From contig BCIK01000008.1 in NCBI GenBank assembly GCA_039545295.1, forward strand, positions 512,487-576,486: a stretch of DNA of 64,000 nt. Direction: 5' to 3'. Below are positions 12,509 to 23,664 of this stretch, piece by piece. Source of the stretch: Udeniomyces pyricola (lineage: Eukaryota > Basidiomycota > Tremellomycetes > Cystofilobasidiales > Mrakiaceae). The stretch's first letter is position 1; every line of letters begins with the position of its first letter. The notes under the pieces were generated by a model, which was not told where the DNA came from, made no database searches, and saw only the letters and a program-made list of their open reading frames with translations. A program made the position numbers and the translations under genes.

Positions 12509-15231
12509 ATGACTCCACGTTCCTTTCTCCAATCTCTCACGCCCCAACAGACCCACACTCTCTATAACGAAGCCGGCTTCCTGCTTCTCAAGGATGTCCC
12601 TGCCCAGACCCTCGTCTCCCTCGATGGCACGTAGGTTATTCCGCGTTTCTTTCCCTGCTAGTGATGCCTGTTCCACTTTCGTGTTTCAGCCCTGAGTCTG
12701 CTACTGCATGCACTCTCCGCTATAAGTCCACTCTTCCCAACCAACTTTCTGGGAAGAGACAATGCTCAATGAGACCCTTAGTACTCTGGACTGCCAATCA
12801 GGACAGGACTAATCACGCTGACGAACCTGCTCTGCGCATAAAGACAACGCGATTCTCTCCTCTGTTCCTCGCCTTTTCCAACGATACTGCCTATCTGCTC
12901 TTATATCTCTGGAATGTTCAGCTGAAGGACGACTCTTGGCACATCAGTGTCGATTTGTCTGACCGTGTTCGATCCGTACTTTGACGTTGCTCTCAGCTCA
13001 ACAAGAAAAGAAGAACACTGTCATGACTACTCAACTCCCCGGTTTGCAGAAACGTAACTGACGGTTTCCCTTTTTTCTGTTTGTTCTATTCCCGCGCTTT
13101 CCTGCTCGAACGTGTTTGCATTGTGTGTTCCTCCTCGGCATCATGGTCACCTGATCTCATCCAACTCATCACGATCCATCTCACACCCGTTCTTCATCTC
13201 CGTCATGACGTCCATGCATGTCATCTGTCATTTCACCTCGGTTGACACATACACAGTACCAACCAAGTCCTCGGGACCTCAACTTTCTCCGGGTACAAAC
13301 TCCTTCCTCCAACCCTTCATCTCCTCACTCTGACCTCCTCACAGACGATGCAATCAGGCATTCCCATCCCACTCAACGGCACCCTGTTCTTCTCTCCTCC
13401 TCGACAAACCCTCCAACGGTCATTTGACGTGGCCCATGATACCCTTCGCTCCTACGACAGCGACAATGACGCTGGGCAGATCATCGTCAGCAAAGATGTT
13501 CTCAAAGGTCTCGATCCGACGCTCGCTCCGTACGACTATGAGGGGTACGAACGTTGGAATGCATTGTTCCCAAAGGATTGCGTGACCCCTAGGTTGATTG
13601 CCAACGTCTTGGGTCCCCCTTCATCTTCATCTTCATCGGCCTCGTCGACGGCAGGCATGTTCTGGGATCTGGATGGGTTTGATATCGCGGGATTGGATGG
13701 TGAGATGACGTTGGGAGGAGAGGAGGCTGATGATGAAGAGACGAGTCTAGGGGTAGAGAGAGTGTTGAGGCATCGTGCAGAACGAGAAAAAGCTAAGAGC
13801 GCAACTCAAGGGGAGGAAACGACTCGTGAGGTGCATAGGAAGGAAGTGTTACCTCAGAGTGGTTTGACAGAACTTTGCTCGGACTCGACGGTCAGTGAAG
13901 AAGGGGTTGATGGACAGCAGATGGACGAATCAACACCAATCCCTCCTGCTTCTAGTTCTGCTTCGGCTTCGACATCAGCTCAATCTGGGCCCCTCCAAGT
14001 CTCAGCCACGTTCTCATCACCTCTGCCCTCGTCCTCACCGTCCGCCATCGAGAAACGACGTTATCCCCGTTGGGTCACATGCGATCTTCGCAAGAGCTGG
14101 CGTCAAGGCGCCGTTGGGGAAGAGCGTACGAGGTTCGCCGCCGACAAATCTTGGTTATTTTGGCACGTCGTCCAGGAGCAATGCGATGGAGGTCCGTCCG
14201 AGAGGTTTCTCTATATCTCTCTTTGTTTTTGTCTATCTCCTTTTCTATCTGTCTTATTTCTCTTTTTCTTTGTTCATTTTTTTCTTTTTGGTTGGTTTCC
14301 TTCGCATATGCGTTGACGAATTTTCCATCTCATCTATTTTCCTCGTTGTTTTTCTTCATCCTCCCCCCNCCCCCCCCCCCCCACACTTTCTTGTTCTAAC
14401 TATCTAATCATCTATCCATCAACAGATCCCACCCTCCTCCTAACCCAACTCTCCCTCCTCTTCCCTCTCACGACCCACCTTCGAGCTCCAACCCTCTTCC
14501 TCAAACCTTACCGACGGATCTACACCCTCTTTACCCACGCTCACCTCCACCTCATGCCTTTTTTCGCTTCGTCGTCGTCGTTCTCGTCAACGACAACATC
14601 GAGCGTTCATACACCACTAGACATCATCGACAACGCCATCTCAGAAAAATCATCATCCCCTTTCCCTCCTCGCACTCGGCTCGAAATTCTTGGGTTGTAC
14701 GCCCGGTTCTTGAAACTCATCGCGGTCCAATTGAGCGCTGCAGGCGTCGCTTCTTCAGAAGAGACGACGATGGGAGGAGGAGGAGGAGGAGGAGAGGGAG
14801 GGTTCTTTGAGAGCGAATTACCCGAAGCGAAAGGATGGGTCGTCGAGGGTTTGCAGACGTTAAGGAAGGGATTGATGAAGGCTCTCAAGGGAACTTGTCC
14901 TCGATCGCCTGGTTGGGAGGATGTTCCCGGGACCATGAGTGGTGGTGGTAGGGGTGATGATGATGGGGAAGGTGGGGAATGGGAGATGAGGAAGAAGGAA
15001 GTGAGGGAGGCTTGGGAGGAAGTGAGGCAAGTTGTGATGGTTGGGAAGGGAGATGGGGCGAGAGAACGGTATGGATGGGAAGGTATTGGATCGTTAGGTG
15101 AAGGTTTGGGAAGTGCAGTGGAGAGGGGAGAGCATCAGGGGTGCTTTGGTGGAAGGAAAGGGGATGAGGAGGAGGAGGAAGAAGAAGAGGAGGAGGATGA
15201 GGAAGATCGACCGGTTGTTGTTGAGCTTTGA
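12509..15231 (+). CDS. AAR2: U5 snRNP assembly factor AAR2
   Basis: Exons are 12509-12630, 13257-14191 and 14426-15231, giving ~620 aa. The N-terminal domain begins with GFLLLKDVPAQTL. After the intron come STFSGYKLLPPTLHLL, the AAR2 'F-x-G-x-K-x-x-P-P-x-x-H' motif, and then LAPYDYEGYERW, the family's LaPYp...W motif. The C-terminal domain starts at PRWVTCDLRKSWRQGA with DKSWLFWHVVQEQ. AAR2 binds Prp8 in cytoplasmic pre-U5 particles and is displaced by Brr2 during U5 maturation. A low-complexity acidic and Ser-rich insert of ~150 residues splits the two domains, and the C-terminus is Glu-rich, making it longer than human AAR2 (384 aa). Intron 1 is 626 nt, far above the local norm, and intron 2 contains an ambiguous base in a C-run at 14369. 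Confidence 0.88.
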
Positions 15232-16116
15232 AAGTCTGGCCTGAAGCTTGGTTTTCTTTGATTGATGGTGATGGTGATGATGACGAAGACAAAAAAAAAA
15301 GAAACCTTAGCTTGTTCGATCATCAAATCCGATGTGTGCACGCGAACCGAAATCGTCTGTCCCTGTCGAGAAGCAAACGAGCTTCGGAGGATATATATAT
15401 CCGATCAGAGAAAGCACATCAAGACGGAGTCTCAGATTCGATGATAGTTTTCAATTGCAGATCTCTAGCCTCAAACAGTACCTTCACATGAAAGAATCGA
15501 AAAAAAAAGAAAGAACAAAAAAAAAAAAAACTGGCATCGAGATAGATTGGGTCAAGACCGGACCGGCCGCCGGACTGAGAGGCCTGACAATATGGGCGGG
15601 CGTGTGTTAACAAGGAAAGGAGGGGCAAGAGGGGAAAACTCGGAAAAGGAAGAACTGAGGTTTTGTGGGATGGAGACTAACAGGAAACGAAAGAAAGAAA
15701 GAAAGAAAGAAGTGAGAAAGATAGAGGAAGAGGGATAGGCGTTGGAACCTTATATAAAGAGAGAGAGGAACGAGACGAATCCGGGGAAGAGAAGATAGCT
15801 GGTTGATTGTAGTCGTTGCGAACTGGAGTCATCTGATTGGGAGAGGAGGAGGAGGAGGAGAGGACTAGAAGACAGGATAGTTGGCCAGAGGAGAAACAGG
15901 GAAAAGATGAATCGAGAAGCCAGGCTGGGGATGAAGAGAGGTGAAAGAAGAGTAAAAAAGATTACAGAAAAGTAAAGAAGCCTATAGCTAGTGTCATGGA
16001 ATTACTACCGCTTCTCTTTTTTTTTGTTCCTTTTCTCTAATCTCTCACCCCAAAACTCCCCCCCCCCCCCCCCTTCATCATTCCAACTTCCCTCACACTT
16101 CCCTTTTGTTTTCCTT
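15232..16116. other. Convergent intergenic, 885 bp
   Basis: This lies between the 3' ends of AAR2 and the Ser-rich gene. It is purine-rich on the plus strand, with GAAA repeats (15688-15710), A-runs (15518-15530), a short palindromic ATATATAT (15397) and a C15 run near 16057-16073. Nothing reads as a gene. Confidence 0.5.
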
Positions 16117-17338
16117 TTAAAAGTCCTCCTTCTTAGCATACTCTGAAAAGTTCCAAGCACTGAACCCTCTCTCATCCCGTCCTCCAAACGCGCTCGCCGG
16201 CAAACTCTGAGTCTTACTCATCGGCGCGCGCGGCGCGCCGAGTGGGCCCGTTCGGAGTGGTCGGATCGACCGGTCGATCAAGAGTGGTTGTTGGATATGT
16301 TGCGTGAACGAAGGGGAGAAGAGATCGTGTTGAGGAACGCCACTTCCAGCAGTGGTCAAAGTCGTGGTATGGGTGGTAGTGGTGGTGGTAGGGTTGGTGG
16401 TAGAGAAGGCCGGCGTCTTGATAGGCGTCATTGAACTTCCTTGAATAATGTCCTGCATATCGACCTCTTGATCCCTCGAGTTTCGTCGCTTCATCGACCC
16501 CGATTTCGATTCGGAGAAGCTGTTGTCGCCACCACCACCAAAGGCATCTCCCGAACCCGCTCCAAACTCGTTCAAGAAATCAGCCGTGAAACCGTCCTGA
16601 TCGGCATCTTCATCATCCGCCTCGGCCAAACTACTCCCATCCGAAGTGAGGGTCGAATAGCTCGAGGTATAAGAAGCGTGTTGGGTTTGAGCAAACGCAA
16701 GTCGACGGGTTTCGACGTCGGAGGAGAAAAAAATGGGGTTGGGGGTGGAGAACGTTCGGGAGAATGTCGAATTGGTGGTGGATCGGGGGGCGAGGTGTTG
16801 ATGGTGGTGGAGGAAAGAGGAGGGAGGGGATGGGAGGTTAGAAGAGAAAGAATGGGAACGGTAGCCCTCGTTGACGCCTGAGTATCAAACCCAAACACGG
16901 GAAAGAGTCATGTCAATCCGAGTCAGTCAAGAACGTTGAGCAGCGAAAGAAGTGGAGGGAGGAAGGAGGAAGTGACACCAGTCAACCCGGGTTATGAGGT
17001 ATGAATTACGCGTTGGACGAGGGCTTACTCTTTCGGACCCTCATACTCATGCCCACTCTGATGATGACGATCCAGAACAAACGAAGTAAAGAAAAGACGG
17101 AGACACACCAACACAGCTCTATCAACATCTGCACGTGACCTATCCTGAGCCTGCCCAGAGATAGCAAGACGAGGCATGCTGAGAAAGTAGGAAGGGGGGG
17201 GGGGGGAGACACGCACAAAGATTCCTTGAGATCCGGATCGATGAGGGACGCGTTGGCAGACCCGGTGGTACTGTGAGAAACGGAGCGTTGGTAAGTGGAG
17301 TCTGTGAAAGCTCGCTTGATGTTGGGTTGGGAGTCCAT
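16117..17338 (-). CDS. Hypothetical Ser-rich protein, ~303 aa
   Basis: I do not recognise this protein. A phase-closed model uses minus-strand exons 17338-17217, 17057-17029 and 16877-16117. Exon 1 opens with MDSQPNIKRAFTDSTYQRSV, and an in-frame Met at 17404 is an alternative start. The last exon has Ser/His-rich low complexity, then LAFAQTQHASYTSSYSTLTS, an acidic patch (AEADDEDADQDG) followed by FTADFLNEFGAG, a Thr-rich spacer, and a C-terminal FSAWNFSEYAKKEDF. The acidic-then-hydrophobic motif and the aromatic C-terminus look like short linear interaction motifs, which is only a guess. The middle 29-nt exon is the weakest part, chosen because it is the only one found that keeps the downstream frame open. 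The upstream spacing to the aminopeptidase gene is 428 bp. Confidence 0.5.
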
Positions 17339-17766
17339 GGTGTGGAGGCTGAAGGTTTGGTGAGGAAGGAGACGATGAACGATGGGTAGAAGTTGGAAGG
17401 CCAATCGATGGGCTGGATGGGGGGGCGTGTTTGTTGTTGATTTCGATTGGACGCGCTTTCCCCCCGTGCCATAATTAATTGGTCATCATCCGAAGATCCG
17501 AACGCGTACTTAAACCTCATCAACCCATCTTTTCTACAAGCCATATTGATCGCTTGCTCATCTTCGTCTGCCTGTCTCAGTCATCGTCCAATCCTTTCAT
17601 TCCCTACGTACGCCTCATCAATGTTCCCAAAGATTTCATAGTATTCACCTATCACGCAACCCTCCTGCCACGTTACATATGACATCCCCCATGTCATGAC
17701 GTCGACATCGATCCTGCACTTTTGTTCAACCCTCGACCAACGCGCGCGCCTCCTACCGACCCTTCT
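17339..17766. other. Intergenic, 428 bp
   Basis: This is the promoter side of the Ser-rich gene and the 3' side of the aminopeptidase gene, both on the minus strand. It holds a TTAATTAATTGG patch near 17472 and no coherent ORF or RNA gene. Confidence 0.45.
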
Positions 17767-20483
17767 TCAATCCACCTTCAACAACTGGTCAATCTCCCCA
17801 AAGTCTTCCAGGAACGTCTTCATAAACGCCACGTACGTCGGCACGTCCGACGCCGCGGCCGTCTCCCGGATGGAGTGCATCGAGAGCTGAGCGAGCCCGA
17901 CGTCGACGCATCGGAGGTTCGTCGAGAGATGGGGACCGACGGTCGAACCTGTGCCAGCAAGACACGGTCAGGGAGAGAGAAGGAGAGTTGGAGAGTTCAA
18001 TGGGGCAAAAGTCAGTCCCGGTGTCTAATGAAGCAAAAAAAGAAAAACAAGAAAATGAAGAGGGAGAAGGAAGAAAAAAAAAACGCACCGCATCCCATAT
18101 CGTTCCTCACTTCAAACTCCTGCAAGTTGACGTCGGCTCGTTCGGCAACGCGTCGAATGAGGAATGTCGTCGCGGCGGTCGACGTGTAGCGTTGGTTGGC
18201 GTTGGTCTTGATGACGACGCCTTGACCGAGGGTAGGCTGGTTGAGCTCCTGGTGCTTCTCGCTAAAGTTGGGCTGGATACAGTCGGCGGAGAAGAAAGGA
18301 ATAGAGGGAGGTAGATATGAAACAACACAAGATGTTTTACATCAGCAGAGATACGAAAAATTGATTCGCAAACGAAAGGCCCCCCCCCCCCAGTGTCCAA
18401 CCCCCCCCCCCCCCCCTTTGCTTTGTTGGCTTCAACTTACATGAATTCCATGACCCATGTCGGCCGAGATCAAAAACGATTTCGCCATGACTTCCTCCAC
18501 TCGGTTCGCCACAGCCGTAGTCTCTGAAGACGCCGAAGGGTTGATGTTGGCGTTCGTGAGACGGGTGATGAGTTCAGGAAGGAGCGACGATTCCGCGCCT
18601 TGGTACGAGACGGAACCGACTTCTTCACTAGAATCGGGCGAAATCAAAACGAGCGAGAAACAAGAACAATCGGATGAACACGCAAGATAGGTGGTGAGGA
18701 GGGATACCTTCATATATTGAGGAAATGACTGCAAATAGAAAGCGGAAGAAAGCGGAAGGAGCAGCGACTGACTTGTCAAAGAGCAAGATAGCTTGAGCAC
18801 TCTTGGATGTGGACGAGGCGAAACTTTTTGAGGTGTAAGCGGAAGCAATCGCTTCGACCGCTGCAAAGGAAGACAGGAGGTTGTCCATCCTGTACCGGTA
18901 AGAGCAAAGACAATAATAACGAACAGCATGGTTGCCAGGTGGGCCGTTCAGAAGAGGTCAGTGGGTTGCCTGCGTATCTTGCTCGTGTTTACAGGTAAAC
19001 GCCCGCTTAGATCGATCCTCACCTGGGAGCAAAGAGAAATTCAGAGTTGATGCCACCGAGGCATGCCGGTTGAGTGTCGTACAAAGAGCTAAATCCATGC
19101 AACGAACGATGCAGCGAACCCAAAGAGAAAGGCGCAGAAAGGAAGATGAAAAGAAAGAGAAACTCATGTCCTCAGCAGGTGAAGGCACTTGATATCAAAG
19201 AGATCAGAAGGTTATCAGAGAGAGATATGAATGGCTCTTTAAATCGTACAGCTCAAAGTCGTGAACATCTGAAACGTCGCATCCCAGTTCTTCCGCGAGC
19301 ACTTTGATGAGCGGGGACCAATGCTTGTCCTTTCCGTCGCCTTTGCTTCCCCCAGTACTCGAGGTGCTATTGAGTTGTTCCGAAACAAGACCCAAAATAG
19401 GGGTGAATTGAGACTCCTTGTTGAACTTGAACTGCTCGGCCGAGTCCCGATCGAGATGGATGGCCAACGAAGGGATACGGAGGAGTGGACGCTTGAGGTT
19501 GACGAGTTTGGATGTATAAGCTGGAGATGAGGCATCAGAAGACGATGAAGACTTGATGATGACCTGATGGCGACGATAACAGGGAGTTTACCAAAGTTCA
19601 AAGGATAAGTCACGACAATTGAGCGAAGATGGTCCGGGTCGACGCGCACAGGTCCGGAAGCTTACTCGGCCGGCAAGAGAGAGGTCTCGATCGAACCACC
19701 TGTGGACAGGAAGAAAATATGGATGCCCGTTCATCAGTTTCCGAATCGAGGGTCATGTAGTTGACATATCCTCTCAGCAAGACCTGGCTGAGAGCAGAGG
19801 AAAGACCTCCCTGGATGCCGAATACTCACGATCGCCAGATGCCGCCACCATAAGTCTCGCATTGGACTTGCATATAATCTCCCTCTTCATCAATCCGCCG
19901 TACAAAACAAGACTCGATCAGCTCCAAAGATTCTAAATGGACTCTGCCCACAAATTGGCGGGTCGAACGTCTGCTCGTCTAGACTCACTTTCTTTCCTAC
20001 TGATCGGCCTGACTTTTAAGCAACACGAATCGACATGGGTTGCGATACAACCCACGCCGCTCTCTCCGCTCTCAAACTTGGGAGGCAAGACGAAAGCAAT
20101 GAGGGCCGTTTGGTTGCGGGTGTAAAAGTAGGCTTTGCCGGGCTTGAGGGAGGTCCAAGTGGTTTTCTCAGAGAGTTTCTCGAAGCCGGCAGAGGTTAGA
20201 TGGGCAGCCGCGGTCGAGACGGCATGGAAGGGCGTCGGGGAGGCGTTGACGAAGGAGAGGAAGGAGTGGGCGGATGAGTCTGAAGAGTAGAGCGGATAGA
20301 AGAGGAAGGGAATGGGGTAAGGAGAATCGATTCAAGATGGTACATGGGGGTCAAAGGGATGAGTGTCATGCGTAAACCCGAGAGTTGAGATGACGATGGT
20401 AAGGATGAACTGGCTGTCGACTCGAGCGAGGACAGAGGATGAAGGAAAATGAAAGACGCACTGGACTTGGCGGGAGAAGACAT
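17767..20483 (-). CDS. Aspartyl aminopeptidase, M18 family
   Basis: Ten phase-consistent exons on the minus strand are 20483-20462, 20279-19989, 19932-19830, 19699-19666, 19563-19250, 19088-19023, 18889-18773, 18627-18441, 18272-18089 and 17948-17767, giving 499 aa, normal for M18. Family landmarks in order: FLSFVNASPTPFHAV, YTRNQTALIAF, the first zinc region [96 protein letters not shown] and MGCGSTVGPHLS. M18 enzymes are cytosolic dodecameric metalloproteases that remove N-terminal Asp/Glu, and in yeast (Ape4) they reach the vacuole by selective autophagy. No signal peptide is seen. Several usually invariant positions differ: RMDN for RLDN, THVDSC for AHTDSP, and ADMGHG for ADMAHA. Confidence 0.93.
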
Positions 20484-20946
20484 GGTGATTTGCATTGAGG
20501 GGGATGTTGGGTGTAGAACTGAAGAAAGCAGACTCTGCAAGGGGAGAACTCTGATCAATATCAATCGTCGGGAGATGGACGAGTGATCAAATGATGAACC
20601 CCTCGCTTTACCCCTTTCGATCGCACATCCTCGAGGGAAACAGCGTGGTCACCTTCGAATCATCGGATCAGGCCGAAACCCCCATATGCATATGGTATAA
20701 ATATTGATATATTATCATACTACATTCAATCAGATTCATATCGTCTGTTTCCAGGTAGGTTCCATCTTCTTATACTCAATCATCATGATCTCGTTCCTTT
20801 CTTTGCTTTGATCCGTCCGTCAATCTTCAACAAAAAGCTCATCCATCATCCCATCCAGGGCCCAAAGAACAACCGAGATCAGAAAAGAAAATAACAACAT
20901 CCACTAGCCCTCGCCCAATTAGGCTACATATTCCGCCATCAACCAC
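20484..20946. other. Intergenic, 463 bp
   Basis: This contains the promoter of the aminopeptidase gene and the 3' end of SPF45, both on the minus strand. A palindromic ATATGCATAT and a TATAAATATTGATATATT patch near 20683-20712 are the only AT-rich core-promoter-like elements. No gene is seen. Confidence 0.45.
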
Positions 20947-23396
20947 TCAATCGTCCCTCTCTCCTCGTTCAAACTTGCGTTCGTCAAAGTACCTCGCCCT
21001 CACCGTTCTCCCTCCAAAGAACCTCCCATCCAACGCCTTCAGCCCCGTCCATGCTCCCGCCACCCCTGAGAACACAACAAAGATCCGGACCGCCTTGGAC
21101 GGGTCATGGTCCTCGTGATGACTACCGCTCACCTTTCGATGGGCGGGTGAAACCCGATGAATCACCACCCGGTCCACCACCCCAAACTTGCCACATTCCT
21201 CTCCCACATCACTCGCCAACTCACCCTCTGCACCTCCGAGGCCGTCCTCGTTGTCGGGATCATCGTCCAACTCCGCTAGCGAGCCAACCATGCCTTCGAG
21301 AAGGACGATTCGAGAGGATGCGCCGTACCGAGCAAAGTCTTCGGCTTGCTTGCGAGAAGAGTGTTCGTTGGAGACAATCTTTCCCTTGGCAGAGGTGACA
21401 TGAGGTTTAGAGGAGGAAGAGGGATCGGCCCGGGAGCCTTTGGTGGACCCAGAGGTTTTCGTCACGAGGAGAGGAGTCGTGATACCCGATGCGCTGGAGA
21501 ATGTGAGACACATAATGATATGGGCAACGTCAGTATGTGATACGGATATCCTATTCGAGCTTTCACTTGAGAAGAGAGAGCCGATACGGCAAGATGATAC
21601 AGGACGAAGGGAAAGGGACTAACTCTACACCCAACCCTGATCCTTCCACATGTCCCCACTTTTCCATCATTCTCACCGCGAAATCACGGGTATCCTTCTC
21701 CTTTTCCTCTCCAACCGACTCCTTCGCACTCTCTCCACCCTTTGCACCCTGTTCAGCCGCGCCGGCGCTGATCGGAGGAGTGACGCCTGGTGGAATCGCG
21801 CCGCCAAAGCTGGGCGGACGGGCAAACTTGGCAGCGATCGCGCTGGCCTGCAGTCGGGCGTTTTCGAGCCGTTTTTGGAAAGCGCCTGGGGAAAGAGGCG
21901 TCGGCAGGACCGCCGAAGGAGTGGGCGCTACTGAAGACGGCTCGGCCGATACAGGTGGAGCAGCGGTAGAGGGAGGGGAAGTCGAGAGATACGGAACGTC
22001 GTCTGCATCGGCAGGTGGTGCATTGGAGGGATAGAAAGGTGCCGAACTAGGATCGAGCGTGGAAGTTAAGGTCGACGATGTTGCTGAAGTGTTTTCTGAA
22101 GGGAACGGCACAGAAGTGGGGAAGGCGACAGGCAAAGGGGGCTTTGAAGCCAGTCCGGCGCGGCGCAGATAAGCTTCCTCGCCCGTTTCCGCACGAGGCG
22201 GAGCTGCCACCGATGGTGGGGGTGCGATTGAAGGGATCGACGGTACGGATTGGGCAGAGGTGAACACTGGGTACGGATTTGAGGAAGAAGCACTGAGAGA
22301 AGGCGGAGGAGCAAACCCTAAAGAACAGGTTGAGACCAATGCAACCTCGGGGGGTCAGGGATTGGTTCGATGATAAACAATCGGAATGGCATGAAGGAAT
22401 CTGGAAGATACCTATGTTCTTGGCCCCGAGACCACTGCTGACCCGTTCGTCCTCGCTCTCGTCCTCGCTATAGTAGCTCTCATCGCTGCCGCTTCCACTG
22501 CCGTTTCCTCTACCTCCTGCCCTTGCCATCTCCTTCTCCCTCTCCCGCTTGTCCCGCCTGGCGGCCTCCTTTCGACGCTTCTCAGACTCCCGCCATCGCT
22601 TATACTCAGCAAGGTCGTTGGGTTTCGAGGGGTCGTACGTCTCGTGCGGATTGAAGGTCGGTTGATTGGACGGTTGTTGAGCTTGCTTCTTTCGCCGTTT
22701 GGATCGCTTGTGAGAGTCGGCTTCCTGCCCGGCGGCATCATTGGAGGCATGAAGGTGATTGTCTTGGGCACGACGCTTCTTGAAACCATTAACATCATCG
22801 TCGAGTGTGAGAGCAGGCAGTGATCTGGCGTTGTTGGCTGGAGCGTAAGACGACGACGACGCTGATGCGGATGGGTTTGACGCGGCCGAAACGGTACTTG
22901 AGGAAGGAAGGTTGTGAAGGACAGGTTCGGCCGACCTAACGATGGACGATGCAGGGTTGGCCGCGACAGGTTGGGATGTCGTCTGAGCCGAGGTGTTGAA
23001 GGCAAACGCTGTGGGGGGACGCGCTTTCGCTTTGGCAGGCTGAGGTCGACGGGTCGGCGCAAAGGCCAGAGCAGAAGACCAATCTGAGGTGGGGCCAGAG
23101 TTAGTTTAGGAGCACAGTGGTGGGTGTACGTATATGGATGAGACGACGATTAGTGCAGTTAATGGCGGAGGAAGGAAGGGGGGGGGGGGNGAAGCTGTCG
23201 AATGAGCGGCAGGCTAGCCGGGCTACATGAATGACAAAGGGGCGCGTGGGAGGGTATGGAAGAGACAGAAGGGCAAGAGCAGCGACGACGAACTCGACTT
23301 TTTGGGAGGCTCTTCGGGGGCGTTGGCGTCTTTGGGGGTGTTGCCAAAGTCGATGCCTCCGTAGAGTGAGCCAGGTGCAAAGTGCTGATCTGACAT
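20947..23396 (-). CDS. Splicing factor SPF45 (RBM17 homologue): G-patch and UHM
   Basis: Minus-strand exons are 23396-23294, 23083-22412, 22317 to about 21588, and 21493-20947. The N-terminus LYGGIDFGNTP and then YDPSKPNDLAEYKRWRE match the SPF45 signature. A G-patch follows (MMEKWGHVEGSGLG, GITTPLLVTKTS). The C-terminus is a U2AF-homology-type RRM: SSRIVLLEGMVG, EECGKFGVVDRVVI, RIFVVFSGVAGAW, DGRFFGGRTVRARYFDERKF. SPF45 acts in 3' splice-site recognition and alternative splicing through ULM-containing partners such as SF3B1 and U2AF65. Intron 1 carries a C-run (transcript sense) with an ambiguous base at 23190. The intron that cuts the G-patch does not close in phase at its most obvious donor (GTGTAG at about 21630). 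The in-phase donor at 21587 adds about 14 extra residues to the G-patch. Confidence 0.87.
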
Positions 23397-23664
23397 GGAT
23401 GATGGTGAAGGAGCTTGGAGGATGTGGGGTGGGTGATGGGGCAGGTCTAACAAGGCATCATGATCAGGAGAGACCGTGGGAACTGGCGCGGCGCGTATAA
23501 CTGTGTAATACATGGTGCGTGATGGAATATCATATATTATGTATGATATATTATATATCACATTTGCACGTTGGCGTCTCGATCTTACGAGGTGACTAAC
23601 TCGGATTATATTTCGGCCCTACCGACCCTACCGACCCATCCACCACCACATCAACCTCCAATCC
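23397..23664. promoter_or_regulatory. Divergent promoter between SPF45 and LAS1
   Basis: Only 268 bp separate two divergent start codons, so both promoters must share it. The centre (about 23526-23562) is a nearly pure A/T block with ATATCATATATTATG-like repeats on both strands, a plausible nucleosome-depleted or TATA-containing core. Confidence 0.55.
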
